A stretch of 64,000 nucleotides of DNA from Streptomyces sp. A012304 (GCF_026008495.1 NZ_BQUN01000103.1:119585-183584), one strand, 5' to 3'; positions 8,609-17,570 are shown, numbered from the stretch's first letter. Numbers and translations are program-made. Notes: generated from the sequence alone by a model not told the origin.

Positions 8609-10423
8609 TCAGTCCGCGATCGGCAGGTACACCCTGTTCCCGCTCGCCGCGAACTCCTTGGACTTCTGCAGCATCCCCTCGGCGACCTCCTCAGGAGAGG
8701 CCCCCTCGGCGACACCGCCGCCGAATCGCTCGGTGATGCTCTGGCTGATCTTCATCGAGCAGAACTTCGGCCCGCACATGGAGCAGAAGTGAGCGGTCTT
8801 GGCCGGTTCCGCCGGCAGCGTCTCGTCGTGGAACTCCCGGGCCGTGTCCGGGTCGAGGGCCAGGTTGAACTGGTCCTCCCAACGGAACTCGAAACGGGCG
8901 TCCGACAGCGCGTCGTCCCATTCCTGCGCACCGGGGTGTCCCTTGGCGAGGTCGGCCGCGTGGGCGGCGATCTTGTAGGTGATGACACCGGTCTTGACGT
9001 CGTCACGGTTGGGCAGGCCCAGGTGTTCCTTGGGCGTGACGTAGCAGAGCATCGCCGTGCCCCACCAGGCGATCATCGCGGCACCGATGCCGGAGGTGAT
9101 GTGGTCGTATGCCGGCGCGACGTCGGTCGTCAGCGGGCCGAGCGTATAGAACGGAGCTTCATCACAGATCTCCTGCTGAAGGTCGATGTTCTCCTTGATC
9201 TTGTGCATCGGAACATGGCCCGGGCCTTCGATCATGGTCTGTACGTTGAAACGCTTGGCGATCGTGTTGAGTTCCCCGAGCGTGCGCAACTCCGCGAACT
9301 GCGCCTCGTCGTTGGCGTCCGCGATCGAGCCGGGACGCAGACCGTCACCGAGGGAGTAGGTGACGTCGTACGTGGCGAGGATCTCGCAGAGTTCCTCGAA
9401 GTTCTCGTACAGGAACGACTCCTTGTGGTGTGCGAGGCACCAGGCCGCCATGATCGAGCCGCCGCGCGAGACGATGCCGGTCTTGCGGTTCGCCGTCAGC
9501 GGCACGTAGGGCAGGCGCACGCCCGCGTGGACCGTCATGTAGTCCACGCCCTGCTCGGCCTGCTCGATGACCGTGTCCTTGTAGATCTCCCAGGTCAGTT
9601 CCTCGGCCTTGCCGTCGACCTTCTCCAGCGCCTGATACAGCGGCACCGTGCCGATGGGAACGGGGGAGTTGCGCAGCACCCACTCGCGGGTGGTGTGGAT
9701 GTTGCGGCCCGTGGACAGGTCCATGACCGTGTCGGCGCCCCAGCGGGTCGCCCACGTCATCTTCTCGACCTCCTCCTCGATGGAGGAGGTCACTGCGGAG
9801 TTGCCGATGTTGGCGTTGACCTTCACCAGGAAGCGCTTGCCGATGATCATCGGCTCGATCTCCGGGTGGTTGACGTTGGCCGGCAGCACCGCGCGGCCTG
9901 CCGCGATCTCCTCACGGACCACTTCAGGAGAAACGTTCTCCCTGAGGGCCACGAACTCCATCTCGGGCGTGATCTCACCCCGGCGCGCATACGCGAGCTG
10001 AGTGACCGCCTTGCCGTCCCGGCTGCGGCGCGGCAGGCGCGGCCGTCCGGGGAAGACGGCGTCGAGGTTGCGCAGTCCGCCGCGCGGCGAGGTGTGCTTG
10101 ATGCCGTCGTCCTCGGGACGGACAGGGCGGCCCGCGTACTCCTCGGTGTCGCCTCGGACGACGATCCAGTTCTCCCGCAACGGCGACAGGCCCCTGCGGA
10201 CGTCGGTCTCGACGTGCGGATCGGTGTACGGGCCGGAAGTGTCGTACAGCGTGACCGACTTCCCGTTGGTGAGATGCACCTGGCGAACCGGCACGCGCAG
10301 GTCGGGGCGGGTGCCCTCGACGTACGCCTTGTGCCAGCCGATGGACTTCCCGGCCTCCCCGTCGGCAGCGACCTCGTCGGAGATCTGCATGGAGGCAGGC
10401 GTGCGTGCGTCCTTGTTGGTCAT
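8609..10423 (-). CDS. thiC: Phosphomethylpyrimidine synthase ThiC
   Basis: ThiC, 604 aa, is a radical-SAM enzyme that rearranges aminoimidazole ribotide to hydroxymethylpyrimidine phosphate in thiamine synthesis. The C-terminal iron-sulphur motif CSMCGPKFC is present near residue 555. The body shows typical ThiC segments such as MIIGKRFLVKVNANIGNSA and IEGPGHVPMHKI. Length is normal. The ATG start lies 8-10 nt from GGGAG, which is part of the last strand of the TPP riboswitch, so ligand binding could hide the SD sequence. Confidence 0.98.
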   Translation of the reverse strand: MTNKDARTPASMQISDEVAADGEAGKSIGWHKAYVEGTRPDLRVPVRQVHLTNGKSVTLYDTSGPYTDPHVETDVRRGLSPLRENWIVVRGDTEEYAGRPVRPEDDGIKHTSPRGGLRNLDAVFPGRPRLPRRSRDGKAVTQLAYARRGEITPEMEFVALRENVSPEVVREEIAAGRAVLPANVNHPEIEPMIIGKRFLVKVNANIGNSAVTSSIEEEVEKMTWATRWGADTVMDLSTGRNIHTTREWVLRNSPVPIGTVPLYQALEKVDGKAEELTWEIYKDTVIEQAEQGVDYMTVHAGVRLPYVPLTANRKTGIVSRGGSIMAAWCLAHHKESFLYENFEELCEILATYDVTYSLGDGLRPGSIADANDEAQFAELRTLGELNTIAKRFNVQTMIEGPGHVPMHKIKENIDLQQEICDEAPFYTLGPLTTDVAPAYDHITSGIGAAMIAWWGTAMLCYVTPKEHLGLPNRDDVKTGVITYKIAAHAADLAKGHPGAQEWDDALSDARFEFRWEDQFNLALDPDTAREFHDETLPAEPAKTAHFCSMCGPKFCSMKISQSITERFGGGVAEGASPEEVAEGMLQKSKEFAASGNRVYLPIAD

Positions 10424-10496
10424 GAGACCTACTCCCTACGCCGGCATTACCCGGTAACAGGTTCAGCGGTCGACGCAGCGGCTACCGTCGGCCGAC

Positions 10497-10510
10497 GTTT
10501 CATGTGAAAC
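10497..10510. other. parS-like site (one mismatch)
   Basis: GTTTCATGTGAAAC. Located in the variable arm of the thiC riboswitch. Confidence 0.75.
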
Positions 10511-10530
10511 ATCACTCGTTGCCGGTGAAC

Positions 10531-10544
10531 GTTCCACGTGAAAC
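10531..10544. other. parS-like site (one mismatch)
   Basis: GTTCCACGTGAAAC, 20 bp from the previous site and able to pair with it in the leader RNA. Confidence 0.8.
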
Positions 10545-10678
10545 ATCGCGAAGACGGAGGTCAGCGCCCTCTCAGCCCGGTGCTCCGAGCTCCCGCGTGT
10601 GCAAAAGGTGCCTCCACGCTAGCGTCAATTCGGGCGCGGTGAACAGAGGGCCCCGGTCGTTCTTGCGATGATCGGTCG

Positions 10679-12877
10679 GTGACCACGACACACCAACCCC
10701 CGTACCCACCCCCTGAGCCGCCCCGCAGGCCGGGCGCCGGCAATGGCAACGGGGCCGGGCCTGGGCCTGCAGCCGGCGCCGGATCGGGATCTGTACCCGG
10801 TCCGGGGTCTGGGCCGGGCCGTGGGCCGGACTTCGGTCCGGAATCTGCGCCGGGCCCTGGGCCGGACTTCGGTCCAGGGTCTGCGCCGGGCCCTGCTGGA
10901 TCAGGCTCCGGCCCGGTGCCCGGACGCGCGCCTGGTGGCGGCCCCGGCCTGGGAGACGGCCGCGATTTCGCCAGCCGGACTGACCACGGGCCTCGATACA
11001 GCGGGAAGCTGGGCGGGCTACAGCGGTTGGGCGGCGGGCGGGGGACTGGCAGCGGGCCTGGGCCTCAGCCTGGCGGCGGGCAGGGTTACGGCAGCGGGCA
11101 GGGACCTGGCCGTGCTGATCACCGGCCTGGGCAGAGCCCCGGACCCGGGCAGGGGCAGGATCGCGGGTTCGCACAAGGGCACGCGTCCGAGCCGGGGCAG
11201 GGTCACGGGTTCCCGCAGGGGCAAGGGCAGGGCCACATGCCGGATCGGGAACCTGAGTTCGGTCGTGAACGCGGGTTCGACCCCGTTGCAGCCGGCCATG
11301 GCGGACACGGCGCAGGTGGCGGAAGCACTGGCGCGCCCGACGGCGGTTCCGGTGGCGGGCACGCACCGGGTGGCGGCGGGGCGCATGGCCCGACGGACAA
11401 CGGCGGGCACGGCCCCGCGGGCGGCGGCGGGCACGGCCCCGCGAACGGCGGAGGGCACGGCCCCGCGAACGGCGGGCATGGGCCGGGAGGCGGTGGTGGG
11501 CACGGGCATGGCCACGGCCACGGGCACTCGCACAGCCATGGCCCGGCCGCGCCCGTCTCCAAGCATCTGCGCAAGGTCATCGCGGCCGTCCTCATCCCGT
11601 TCGCCGTGGCCGTCCTCGCGGGACTGGTCGTGCTGTGGCCCGGTGGTGCACCGCCGCACGAACGTACGGGGGTCGGCTTCGACCGGCAGACACAGCAGGG
11701 GACGGTCACCAAGGTCGAGAGCCTGAGCTGCTCGTCCGTGAACGCCTCGGGCGACACCCCGACCGGTGACACCTCCACGGCCGAGGGCTCTTCGGCCCAG
11801 CAGCAGGCGAACGGCACCTGCAAACGGGCCACGATCCGGGTGGACACCGGCAAGGACAAGGGCCGCACGTTCACGGAGATCGTCCAGCCGGACCAGTCGC
11901 GGCAGTTGCACGAGGGTCAGGAGGTCGTGGTCGCCTACGAGCCCTCCGCGCCGAAGGACCTGCAGTACTCGGTCACCGACATCAACCGCCGTGTGCCGAT
12001 GGGGCTGCTCGCCGGCCTCTTCGCCGTCGCCGTTGTGATCGTCGGGCGACTGCGCGGCGTCATGGCGTTGATCGCGCTGGCCATCAGCTTCATGGTGCTC
12101 AACTTCTTCATCCTGCCCGCGATCCTTCAGGGCTCGAACCCGCTGGTCGTGGCGGTGGTGGGAGCGAGTGCGATCATGCTGATCGCCCTCTATCTGTGTC
12201 ACGGCGTCTCGGCCCGCACCTCCGTGGCGGTGCTTGGCACGCTCATCTCACTGTTGCTGATCGGCCTGCTCGGCTCGTGGTTCGTCGACTGGGCCGCGCT
12301 GACCGGCAACACGGACGACAACACGGGTCTGATCCACGGCCTCTATCCGACGATCGACATGAGTGGTCTGCTGCTCGCCGGCATCATCATCGGTTCGCTG
12401 GGTGTGCTCGACGACGTGACGGTCACGCAGACCTCCGCCGTTTGGGAGCTGCACGAGGCCAACCCGACAGTGGGCTGGCGCGGGCTGTACCGGGCCGCCA
12501 TCCGCATCGGCCGCGACCACATCGCGTCCGTGGTCAACACGCTCGTCCTCGCCTATGCCGGTGCGGCGCTGCCGTTGCTGCTGCTGTTCTCCATCGCGCA
12601 GAGCGGTGTCGGTACGGTCGCCAACAGCGAGCTGGTCGCCGAGGAGATCGTCCGCACGCTGGTGGGCTCGATCGGCCTGGTCGCGTCCGTGCCGGTGACC
12701 ACGGCCCTCGCGGCCCTGGTGGTCTCGGCCGACCGCGCGGGCCCCGGTACGGCAGGGGCGACGGGACCGGAGGGGCTGACCGCGTCGGCCGGCCCGGGAC
12801 AGCCGGGGGGAGCACCCACCGGTGCGGCTCCCGCGTCGCCGCCCCGGGGCGGCAGGGGCAGGCGCCGCAAGCGCTGA
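10679..12877 (+). CDS. YibE/F-like multi-TM protein with a Gly/Pro/His-rich N-terminus
   Basis: 732 aa. Residues 1-290 are low complexity: Pro/Gly repeats, then GHGPANGG repeats ending in a GHGHGHGHSHSHG tract that could bind metal. A TM segment follows (about 297-320), then a ~110-residue extracytoplasmic region with KVESLSC and GTCKRATI. The YibE/F domain has about seven TM segments (about 440-700) including GVLDDVTVTQTSAVWEL. The family is widespread but uncharacterised. The GTG start is the upstream limit, so the true start could lie further in. It is divergent from thiC. The Gly/Pro-rich part could be length-variable between strains. Confidence 0.8.
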   Translation: MTTTHQPPYPPPEPPRRPGAGNGNGAGPGPAAGAGSGSVPGPGSGPGRGPDFGPESAPGPGPDFGPGSAPGPAGSGSGPVPGRAPGGGPGLGDGRDFASRTDHGPRYSGKLGGLQRLGGGRGTGSGPGPQPGGGQGYGSGQGPGRADHRPGQSPGPGQGQDRGFAQGHASEPGQGHGFPQGQGQGHMPDREPEFGRERGFDPVAAGHGGHGAGGGSTGAPDGGSGGGHAPGGGGAHGPTDNGGHGPAGGGGHGPANGGGHGPANGGHGPGGGGGHGHGHGHGHSHSHGPAAPVSKHLRKVIAAVLIPFAVAVLAGLVVLWPGGAPPHERTGVGFDRQTQQGTVTKVESLSCSSVNASGDTPTGDTSTAEGSSAQQQANGTCKRATIRVDTGKDKGRTFTEIVQPDQSRQLHEGQEVVVAYEPSAPKDLQYSVTDINRRVPMGLLAGLFAVAVVIVGRLRGVMALIALAISFMVLNFFILPAILQGSNPLVVAVVGASAIMLIALYLCHGVSARTSVAVLGTLISLLLIGLLGSWFVDWAALTGNTDDNTGLIHGLYPTIDMSGLLLAGIIIGSLGVLDDVTVTQTSAVWELHEANPTVGWRGLYRAAIRIGRDHIASVVNTLVLAYAGAALPLLLLFSIAQSGVGTVANSELVAEEIVRTLVGSIGLVASVPVTTALAALVVSADRAGPGTAGATGPEGLTASAGPGQPGGAPTGAAPASPPRGGRGRRRKR

Positions 12878-13073
12878 GCCGCCGGGGCACCCGAGGGTCG
12901 TCGCCGATGACTGCCTCAGGCGCCTCGGCGGCCCACCGCCGGGCATCTCATGGCCCTCGGGAATCGCCCCCTCAGGGATTCACCGGGCCAGACGCCGCAC
13001 TCCCGCAGGAGAAGCGTTCCTGCCAGTCCCCACCCGAGCTGAAGCGATCCGCTCCCCGGCCTCCGCACCCTCC

Positions 13074-13481
13074 TCAGCCGGCGCTCTGCTCCTCCGCCAG
13101 GATCCGGTCCAATGCCTCGTCGAGATGGGCGTCGAAGTCGCCGAGCGCAGCCTCCTGCCCCAGGGGCACCAGCTTGTCGGTGCGGTCGAGGAAGGCCACC
13201 AGGGGAGCGGCCGAGGAGCGGAACACGGCCTGGTCGGCACCGACCTGAAGCCGGATCAGTACCTCCCCCAACGCGTCCGGATCGAGGGGCGAGACCCGCA
13301 CGTCCCCCTCACCGACCGGCCTGCCCACCCCGTCGATGAGCAGCTCACGGCCGAACGCCCAGGTCACGGGGGCGTCCCCGGGCAGATGAAAGGTGAGCCG
13401 CACGGCATAGGGATCACGCGCCTCGTAGCCCAGCTCCACCGGGATACGGAACGAAAGCTCCTCGGAGACGAGGAAGCTCAT
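13074..13481 (-). CDS. ssgA: Sporulation-specific cell division activator SsgA
   Basis: 135 aa, beginning MSFLVSEELSFRIPVELGYE, which matches SsgA closely from memory. SsgA-like proteins occur only in morphologically complex actinomycetes; SsgA stimulates sporulation septation and marks sites of cell-wall change. The conserved core WAFGRELLIDGVG and the C-terminal DAHLDEALDRILAEEQSAG are present. The second of two adjacent ATGs is chosen to match the family, with AGAGG 5 nt upstream. It lies 139 bp downstream of ssgR on the same strand; in S. coelicolor ssgR is required for ssgA transcription. It is convergent with the YibE/F gene. Confidence 0.97.
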   Translation of the reverse strand: MSFLVSEELSFRIPVELGYEARDPYAVRLTFHLPGDAPVTWAFGRELLIDGVGRPVGEGDVRVSPLDPDALGEVLIRLQVGADQAVFRSSAAPLVAFLDRTDKLVPLGQEAALGDFDAHLDEALDRILAEEQSAG

Positions 13482-13620
13482 CATGACCTCTGCCTGTACC
13501 GCCTGTACGGACTCGCACATCGCTTTATCCCGTCACTGCCGTCGAAATGGCTGGGAATGAACCCCTGACATTGCACGGCATCTTGCTGAACGTGCACAAC
13601 AGATCACAAGGAGTGAGTTT

Positions 13621-14484
13621 TCAGATACTGATAGAGATGGCGAGCGACCCGAGCATCCGCCCCAGCTCCTCCTGGAGCTGTCGTGCCGCCGCGTGCAGCC
13701 GGTCGGCCTGGTGGGCGGGGAGCGAGATGGCCATCGTGCCGGCGGTCGTCCCCACGGTGATCGGGATCGCCGCGCACACCGTGCCCAGCGCGTACTCCTG
13801 CCGTTCGACGGCCGTCTCCGTCCGCCGCACCCTGGCCAGCCGCCGCAGCAGCGTGTGCTCGTCGCGGACGGTGTACGGCGTGATCGACTGCACGGGATAG
13901 CGGTCCAGGTGGTCGCGCCGGGCCCGGTCGTCCAACTGGGCCAGCAGACACTGACCGATGGCGTGCGCGTGCCCGGTCTCACGGAAGTCGGCCCACTCCT
14001 CGACCGCAGGATTGCCCGGACTGTCGGAGACACACATGACCTCGATCTCGCCGTCGCGGTACAGGGCGTAGTAGACCGGAACACCGATCGAATCCCGCCA
14101 CTGGGCGAGGGCGTCGGCGACGACGCTGCGACGTTTCTGCGCCGCTCCACTGCTGCCCAGCCGCTCGGCGGCCTCGCCGAGGAAGAACAACCCCTTCTCC
14201 CGGGCCAGATAGCCCTCGTGCACCAGGGTGCGCAGCAGGTGGTACGCCGTGGGCAGGGCGAGGCCGGTTTCGCGGGCCAGTTGTTTGGCCGGGGCCCCGT
14301 ACGGGTGCTCGGCGACGCATTCCAAAAGACGCATCGCGCGCTGCACCGAGCCGATGAGCGTCGTCGTCGGGTTGGGTTGCTCGGGGACGGTCGCGGCGGG
14401 CGGGCGCTGGAAGGGGGGTGTCGCGGAACGCGGTCGGGCCGGGAATGCGTGCGGTTCCGCGGAGGCGGTGTCAACCGTGGCCAA
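13621..14484 (-). CDS. ssgR: IclR-family activator SsgR
   Basis: 287 aa. An N-terminal winged HTH (about residues 45-105, RAMRLLECVAEHPYGAPAKQLARETGLALPTAYHLLRTL) precedes the IclR effector domain. Its position directly upstream of ssgA identifies it as SsgR, the activator of ssgA. The annotated start is TTG at 14484 with GGAG six bases upstream. The ~40 residues before the HTH are low complexity, so a shorter protein starting internally is possible; S. coelicolor SsgR is shorter as I recall. Confidence 0.92.
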   Translation of the reverse strand: MATVDTASAEPHAFPARPRSATPPFQRPPAATVPEQPNPTTTLIGSVQRAMRLLECVAEHPYGAPAKQLARETGLALPTAYHLLRTLVHEGYLAREKGLFFLGEAAERLGSSGAAQKRRSVVADALAQWRDSIGVPVYYALYRDGEIEVMCVSDSPGNPAVEEWADFRETGHAHAIGQCLLAQLDDRARRDHLDRYPVQSITPYTVRDEHTLLRRLARVRRTETAVERQEYALGTVCAAIPITVGTTAGTMAISLPAHQADRLHAAARQLQEELGRMLGSLAISISI

Positions 14485-14681
14485 GGGTCACTCCGGAAGC
14501 GCGAGGGGGCGGGTCCGTGCGGGGAACACGGGAGGGGGAGATCGCCGCTCGCGGGGGTCGTCCCCACGTCGGGCTCCGGACTTTAACTGTCCGCCACCGC
14601 TCACGGTCTGGGCCCGGGAGAAACTTCCCTCGGCCGAGGGAACCGGCGATTCCTGTTACCGATCACCGGCTCCCGCGTCGC

Positions 14682-14894
14682 TCACCAGTCGCCGCGCGAG
14701 GTGGAACTCGACGTGAACTTCCGTACGACGTATATGAGTCCGCCGACCAGCGCCACGAAGACCAGCAGCTTGAAGAGCAGGCCGATCACGAAGCCGACGA
14801 CGCTGGCTATCAGGCCGCCGAACACGACCAGGGCGATGACCGGCACCGCCACCCACTTCACCCACCACGGCAGTCCCGCGAAGATCTCTCGCAT
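14682..14894 (-). CDS. Small DUF5326-type membrane protein
   Basis: 70 aa, beginning MREIFAGLPWWVKWV. It has two adjoining hydrophobic stretches (about residues 12-35 and 38-58) and a polar Ser/Thr-rich tail, and is probably an integral membrane protein. It resembles the small Streptomyces family DUF5326; function unknown. The start at 14894 is preferred over the one five codons upstream because it is closer to GAGG. Confidence 0.75.
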   Translation of the reverse strand: MREIFAGLPWWVKWVAVPVIALVVFGGLIASVVGFVIGLLFKLLVFVALVGGLIYVVRKFTSSSTSRGDW

Positions 14895-15073
14895 CGCCCT
14901 CGTCCTCATCTGTCCGATGTCCGGAGCCTGAGACGGTCCGGATCCTTTCGAATGTCCTGCCGTCGATGCTAGGTCCGAAGAGGGTGCCGTCGGGGGCCTC
15001 GCACCCCTTGTCCTCCCCTGACCGATCCCCTAGGGAACCCGGAGACGCCGCCTCACCTCCGGGGCGGAGGAGG

Positions 15074-15391
15074 TCAGCCCTCGGGGGGCGAGAACACGAC
15101 CAGGACCCGCAGGTCCTCGCTGATGTGGTGGAACTTGTGGGCGACCCCGGCCGGCACGTACACCACGCTGCCGCGTGCGACCTGGGTGGTCTCCAGGCCG
15201 ACGGTGATGGCGGCCCGGCCGCTCACGACGAAGTACACCTCGTCCTGGTTGTGCGGGTTCTGTGGATCATGCTCTCCCGCGTTGAGCGCATACAACCCGA
15301 CCGACATGTTCCGCTCCCGCAGAAACTGCAGGTAGGCGCCGTCGTTGGCGGCTCGCTCCGCCTCCAGTTCGTCCAGCCGGAATGCCTTCAT
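15074..15391 (-). CDS. Small cupin-domain protein
   Basis: 105 aa single-domain cupin. Motif 1 is around NPHNQDEVYFVVSG and motif 2 around GSVVYVPAGVAHKFH, giving His/Glu ligands for one metal. It begins MKAFRLDELEAER. Such small cupins can be isomerases, dioxygenases or sugar-binding proteins; this cannot be decided here. It is divergent from the holin-family gene, with start codons 48 bp apart. Confidence 0.85.
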   Translation of the reverse strand: MKAFRLDELEAERAANDGAYLQFLRERNMSVGLYALNAGEHDPQNPHNQDEVYFVVSGRAAITVGLETTQVARGSVVYVPAGVAHKFHHISEDLRVLVVFSPPEG

Positions 15392-15439
15392 CGCCCTCGT
15401 CCACACTCGTAGCCGATCTGTTCTGCCACGATCAGACAC

Positions 15440-15817
15440 ATGAAGAATTTCGTAGTCAAGACGATCGCCAACGCGGGTGCCCTGGCGGTCGCCGTATGGC
15501 TGCTCGACAAGATCACTCTGACTGGCGACAGCACGGGCAAGAAGATCGGCACCCTGATCCTGGTCGCGCTGCTCTTCGGCCTGGTCAACTTCCTGGTCAA
15601 GCCGATCGTGAAGGTGCTGACCTTCCCGCTGTTCATCCTCACGCTCGGCCTGATCACCCTGGTGGTCAACGCGCTGATGCTGCTGCTCACCTCGTGGCTG
15701 GCCGATGTGGTCGACCTCAGCTTCCACGTCGAGGGCTTCTGGACCGCCGTCCTGGGCGGCCTGATCATCTCCGTCGTCTCCTGGGCGCTCAACGTCGTCC
15801 TGCCCGACAAGGACTGA
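15440..15817 (+). CDS. Holin-like family 4 (PF04020-type) membrane protein
   Basis: 125 aa with four hydrophobic segments, including TLILVALLFGLVNFLVKPIV and FILTLGLITLVVNALMLLL. This pattern is typical of the phage-holin-family-4 group of chromosomal proteins. The name is historical; no phage genes are nearby. It ends 7 bp before ptpA, so the two are probably co-transcribed. Confidence 0.85.
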   Translation: MKNFVVKTIANAGALAVAVWLLDKITLTGDSTGKKIGTLILVALLFGLVNFLVKPIVKVLTFPLFILTLGLITLVVNALMLLLTSWLADVVDLSFHVEGFWTAVLGGLIISVVSWALNVVLPDKD

Positions 15818-15824
15818 GGGCGCC

Positions 15825-16316
15825 ATGACCTACCGCGTCTGCTTCGTCTGCACCGGCAACATCTGCCGCTCGCCGATGGCGGAAGCAGTCTTCCGCGCGC
15901 GCGTGCGGGAAGCCGGGCTCGACGAGCTGGTCGAGGTCGACAGCGCCGGCACGGGCGACTGGCACGCGGGCGAGGGCGCCGACCCGCGTACGGTGGCCGT
16001 CCTGGAGGCGAACGGCTACGCCCTGAGGCACACGGCCAGGGTCTTCGAACCGTCCTGGTTCGCCCGGCTCGACCTCGTCGTCGCCCTGGACGCCGGTCAC
16101 CTCGGGGCCCTGCGCCGCATCGCCCCGACCGAGCGGGACGCCCGCAAGGTGCGCCTGCTCCGCTCCTACGACCCCGCCGCGGCCGACGACCTCGACGTCC
16201 CGGACCCTTACTACGGCGGCCCGGACGGCTTCGACACGTGTCTTGAGATGGTGGAGGAGGCGAGCGTCGGTCTGCTCGCCGCGGTGCGTGCGGACGTGGA
16301 AGGACGAGTGGCATGA
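15825..16316 (+). CDS. ptpA: Low-molecular-weight protein tyrosine phosphatase
   Basis: 163 aa. The P-loop CTGNICRS (Cys9...Arg15, CX5R) and the general-acid loop DPYYGG (Asp127) are both intact, so it should be active. It corresponds by position and sequence to S. coelicolor PtpA, linked to secondary metabolism in that species. It overlaps the next gene by 4 nt (ATGA), implying translational coupling. Confidence 0.95.
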   Translation: MTYRVCFVCTGNICRSPMAEAVFRARVREAGLDELVEVDSAGTGDWHAGEGADPRTVAVLEANGYALRHTARVFEPSWFARLDLVVALDAGHLGALRRIAPTERDARKVRLLRSYDPAAADDLDVPDPYYGGPDGFDTCLEMVEEASVGLLAAVRADVEGRVA

Positions 16317-17464
16317 ACGATTCCGCAACAGGCGGTCCGCTGAGCGCCGGCGAGGGCACGCGCGCGGTGCGGGCGGGTCTGCCCGAGCCGGTGAAGTACG
16401 AGCCGACCCTGCCGGGTCCCGTGTTCGCCGCGCACTTCCACCTGCCGGGCGAGCCCACCGGCCCGTACGCCTACGGCCGCGACGAGAACCCCACCTGGAC
16501 ACATCTGGAGCACGCCATCGGCGAGCTGGAGGCCCCCGGGCAGGACGGCGTCGAGACGCTCGTGTTCGCCTCCGGCATGGCCGCGATCTCGTCGGTGCTC
16601 TTCTCCCAGGTGCGCTCCGGGGACGCCGTCGTGCTGCCCAGCGACGGCTACCAGGCGCTGCCCCTGGTCCGCGCCCAGCTGGAGGCGTACGGCATCGAGG
16701 TGCGCACCGCTCCGACCGGGGGCGACGCCCAGCTCGACGCCCTCGACGGGGCGAAGCTGCTGTGGATCGAGTCCCCGTCGAACCCCGGTCTCGACGTGTG
16801 CGACATCCGCCGGCTCGTGGAGGCGGCACACGTCCGTGGCGCCCTGGTGGCCGTCGACAACACGCTCGCGACGCCGCTCGGGCAGCGCCCGCTGGAACTC
16901 GGCGCCGACTTCTCCGTGGCCAGCGGCACCAAGCAGCTCACCGGGCACGGCGACGTACTCCTCGGCTACGTCACCGGCCGTTCCGGCGAGCCGATGACGG
17001 CCGTACGGCGGTGGCGCAAGATCGGCGGGGCGATCGCGGGGCCCATGGAGGCCTGGCTCGCGCACCGGTCGATCGCCACGCTGCAGATGCGCGTCGACCG
17101 GCAGAGCGCCACCGCCCTGGCCGTCGCCGAGGCCCTGCGGTCGAGGCCCGAGGTGACCGGGGTGCGTTACCCGGGGCTGCCCGACGACCCGTCCCACAAG
17201 GTCGCCTCACAGCAGATGCGACGCTACGGGTGCGTGGTGTCCTTCACGCTGCCCACGCGCGCGCGTGCCGAGCGTTTCCTGGAGGAACTGCGGCTCGTGG
17301 ACGACGCGACGAGCTTCGGAGGGGTGCGTTCCACCGCGGAGCGGCGTGGCCGCTGGGGCGGGGACCCGGTACCGGAGGGCTTCATCCGGCTGTCGGTGGG
17401 CGCCGAGGATCCCGAGGACCTGCTGGCGGACGTGCTGCGCGCGCTGGAGGAGTCGGCGCGGTGA
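16313..17464 (+). CDS. Cystathionine gamma-lyase/synthase family PLP enzyme
   Basis: 383 aa of the Cys/Met metabolism PLP family (PF01053). The PLP lysine is Lys207 in SGTKQLTGHGDVLLGYV; the cofactor region FASGMAAISSVL and the C-terminal IRLSVGAEDPEDLLADV are typical. It could be a cystathionine gamma-lyase, gamma-synthase or related enzyme. It is translationally coupled to ptpA, an association conserved in Streptomyces as far as I recall. Confidence 0.9.
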   Translation: MNDSATGGPLSAGEGTRAVRAGLPEPVKYEPTLPGPVFAAHFHLPGEPTGPYAYGRDENPTWTHLEHAIGELEAPGQDGVETLVFASGMAAISSVLFSQVRSGDAVVLPSDGYQALPLVRAQLEAYGIEVRTAPTGGDAQLDALDGAKLLWIESPSNPGLDVCDIRRLVEAAHVRGALVAVDNTLATPLGQRPLELGADFSVASGTKQLTGHGDVLLGYVTGRSGEPMTAVRRWRKIGGAIAGPMEAWLAHRSIATLQMRVDRQSATALAVAEALRSRPEVTGVRYPGLPDDPSHKVASQQMRRYGCVVSFTLPTRARAERFLEELRLVDDATSFGGVRSTAERRGRWGGDPVPEGFIRLSVGAEDPEDLLADVLRALEESAR

Positions 17465-17529
17465 CGGCCTTGCGGACGCCTCCCGCGGTGTCCCGTTCCG
17501 CGCACCCGCCGTACCCCGCCCCCGTACAT

Positions 17530-17570
17530 CGGACGGTCCGAGCCTCCCCCCTCGTGGCTCGGACCGTCCG
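17530..17570 (+). terminator. Strong terminator after the PLP-enzyme operon
   Basis: Perfect 15-bp arms CGGACGGTCCGAGCC/GGCTCGGACCGTCCG around an 11-nt C-rich loop, 65 bp past the stop codon. Confidence 0.9.

Larger units (their letters stand above)
10431..10603 (-). promoter_or_regulatory. TPP riboswitch of thiC with an enlarged hairpin
   Basis: Reading the minus strand, the 5' half contains GGGCTGAGAGGGCGCTGA (THI-box CUGAGA, RC of 10570-10575). The 3' half contains CCGCTGAACCTG and GGGTAATGCCGGCGTAGGGA just before the start codon. These are the conserved pieces of a TPP aptamer. About 90 nt separate the halves, far more than the usual short P3 arm, and this insert carries two parS-like sites that can pair with each other. 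Confidence 0.92.

Noticed and set aside
6211..8715. 834-residue open frame on the minus strand
   Set aside because: It lies antisense to the phosphoesterase and the two-TM gene. Composition (Arg/Gly/Ala) is that of a high-GC shadow frame, with no domain.
10424..10500. Truncated riboswitch lacking its 5' half
   Set aside because: The CUGAGA half was found about 90 nt upstream, beyond the two parS-like sites, so the aptamer is complete but expanded.
15440..15817. Prophage or lysis gene
   Set aside because: Only a family name; no integrase, capsid or endolysin genes are nearby and the neighbours are core genes.
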